In this document: in pieces, positions 24,975 through 25,297 of the stretch
How the letters are laid out: each line of letters starts with the position of its first letter
How positions within the stretch are numbered: the first letter of the stretch is position 1
From: Chloroflexota bacterium
GTDB lineage: Bacteria > Chloroflexota > Dehalococcoidia > Lucifugimonadales > JADFKI01
DNA: 25,297 bases
Assembly: GCA_022565015.1 (NCBI GenBank)
Contig: JADFKI010000016.1
Location: forward strand, 1 to 25,297
Reading direction: 5' to 3'
Translations under genes and position numbers: made by a program
Notes under the pieces: generated by a model
The model's database searches: none
What the model saw: only the letters and a program-made list of their open reading frames with translations
Told to the model about the DNA's origin: nothing

Positions 24975-24997
24975 TCTCCCCCTTCACAAGGGGGAGA
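24975..24997. repeat. Perfect 10-bp inverted repeat (hairpin)
   Basis: TCTCCCCCTT and AAGGGGGAGA are separated by CAC. It lies 8 bp after the preceding hairpin and has the same CT/GA-rich character, suggesting one composite element. Confidence 0.88.
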
Positions 24998-25005
24998 TAT
25001 AGAGG

Positions 25006-25040
25006 GGGTGAAATGCTTGAGTAACGCAGAAGTTTCACCC
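25006..25040. repeat. Inverted repeat GGGTGAAA / TTTCACCC
   Basis: GGGTGAAA (25006-25013) and TTTCACCC (25033-25040) are exact 8-bp inverted copies with 19 bp between. A related TTCACCC also occurs at 24931-24937. Confidence 0.75.
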
Positions 25041-25132
25041 TCCCGGACGAATCCGCCTCGGGCGGAGGATATTCAGATTAAGAAGTCGGACACTTCAGTC
25101 CTCAATTCTCACCCTCTCCAATGAATCGGAGT

Positions 25133-25159
25133 CCGAAGATATTCCTCATAGGAGTCGGA
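25133..25159 (+). repeat. 27-nt direct repeat, copy 2
   Basis: Exact second copy of the 24878-24904 element, 255 bp downstream. A degenerate third copy sits near 25066-25090 (GGATATTCAG then AAGTCGGACAC). Confidence 0.85.
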
Positions 25160-25220
25160 CACCTGTGTCCCCGGTCTAAGTGTTGCTTATCTGCCCGGTT
25201 GCACAGGAGAGGGGGTAATT

Positions 25221-25297
25221 TTAAAGGTCCAGCGTCGTTACCGCGCCTACCGAAGCCGACGATACCAGCCGCCCGTACTTGGCCATCACACCGTCGG
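25221..25297 (-). CDS. Second IlvD/EDD dehydratase, C-terminal end (partial, runs off window)
   Basis: The visible 24 codons before the TAA (25221-25223) read DGVMAKYGRLVSSASVGAVT plus TLDL. This matches the C terminus of the complete IlvD (GVLAKYARLVSSASLGAVTT) almost residue for residue, with a four-residue extension. It is therefore the end of a second ilvD-family gene on the same strand, whose 5' part lies beyond the window. Only the C terminus is visible, so whether it is intact or specific for the same substrate cannot be told. Confidence 0.85.
   Translation of the reverse strand, partial: DGVMAKYGRLVSSASVGAVTTLDL

Larger units (their letters stand above)
24714..25220. other. Hairpin-rich intergenic spacer between two ilvD copies
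   Basis: This 507-bp gap holds no supported gene. From about 24800 on it is a patchwork of CT/GA-rich inverted repeats and short direct repeats (listed separately). The reading frame at 24811-25002 is a by-product of these repeats. No clear promoter for the downstream ilvD was found in 24714-24800. Confidence 0.75.

Noticed and set aside
24811..25002. 63-codon plus-strand frame in the ilvD spacer
   Set aside because: It is made of the hairpin repeats (its end reads SLRERRHSLPLHKGEI), which explains it better than coding.
24800..25160. CRISPR-like array
   Set aside because: Only two exact copies of a 27-nt unit, 255 bp apart, with no regular spacers and no cas genes.

Overview
The window looks like a chromosomal segment of a GC-rich bacterium, most plausibly a Chloroflexota member of the Dehalococcoidia/SAR202 type. 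This is inferred from the gene mix (hspR-grpE-dnaK, PQQ-type propeller proteins, an enolase-superfamily sugar-acid enzyme, amidase, DUF6282, fused Etf, Cys-type CcmE) and not from a marker gene. No tRNA, rRNA, CRISPR array, transposase or phage gene was seen.

Layout, left to right. 131-2250 (minus): a PRC-barrel/BON protein followed by an eight-bladed PQQ-like propeller lipoprotein. 2340-5271 (minus): heat-shock operon hspR-grpE-dnaK, closed by a clear intrinsic terminator. Its promoter at about 5418-5446 interlocks with an opposite promoter that probably drives a 54-aa zinc-ribbon gene with a TTG start (5590-5754), which also ends in an intrinsic terminator. 5935-8410: a soluble sulfite-oxidase-like molybdoenzyme, a DUF6282 metal-dependent hydrolase, a VOC protein and a DUF423 membrane protein. 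8411-12533: a divergent promoter region with a dyad, then a probably leaderless PQQ-type sugar dehydrogenase lipoprotein, a zinc alcohol dehydrogenase and an amidase. 12591-13596: an ECF sigma factor and, divergent from it, a soluble ZAS-type zinc-finger putative anti-sigma factor. 13774-15612: a single-chain EtfB-EtfA fusion. 15830-19978: a 1382-aa soluble hybrid histidine kinase with six PAS domains, GAF, HisKA, HATPase and receiver. 20040-21627 (minus): ccmC-ccmD-ccmE, where CcmE carries CxxxY instead of HxxxY. 21806-25297 (minus): a mandelate racemase/galactonate dehydratase-like enolase-superfamily enzyme, a complete ilvD, a 507-bp hairpin-rich spacer with an exact 27-nt direct repeat, and the C-terminal end of a second ilvD running off the window.

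Functional reading. Three themes appear: protein quality control and stress regulation (hspR operon, ECF sigma/ZAS pair, large PAS kinase), respiratory electron handling (fused Etf, Ccm maturation, molybdoenzyme), and oxidation or dehydration of sugars and organic acids (PQQ-type dehydrogenase, alcohol dehydrogenase, enolase-superfamily protein, tandem IlvD/EDD enzymes). I see no wholly new multi-gene system. The best leads are the interlocked hspR/zinc-ribbon promoters, the Cys-type CcmE with an enlarged CcmD, the dyad and leaderless promoter region at 8446-8490, and the tandem ilvD copies around a repeat-rich spacer.
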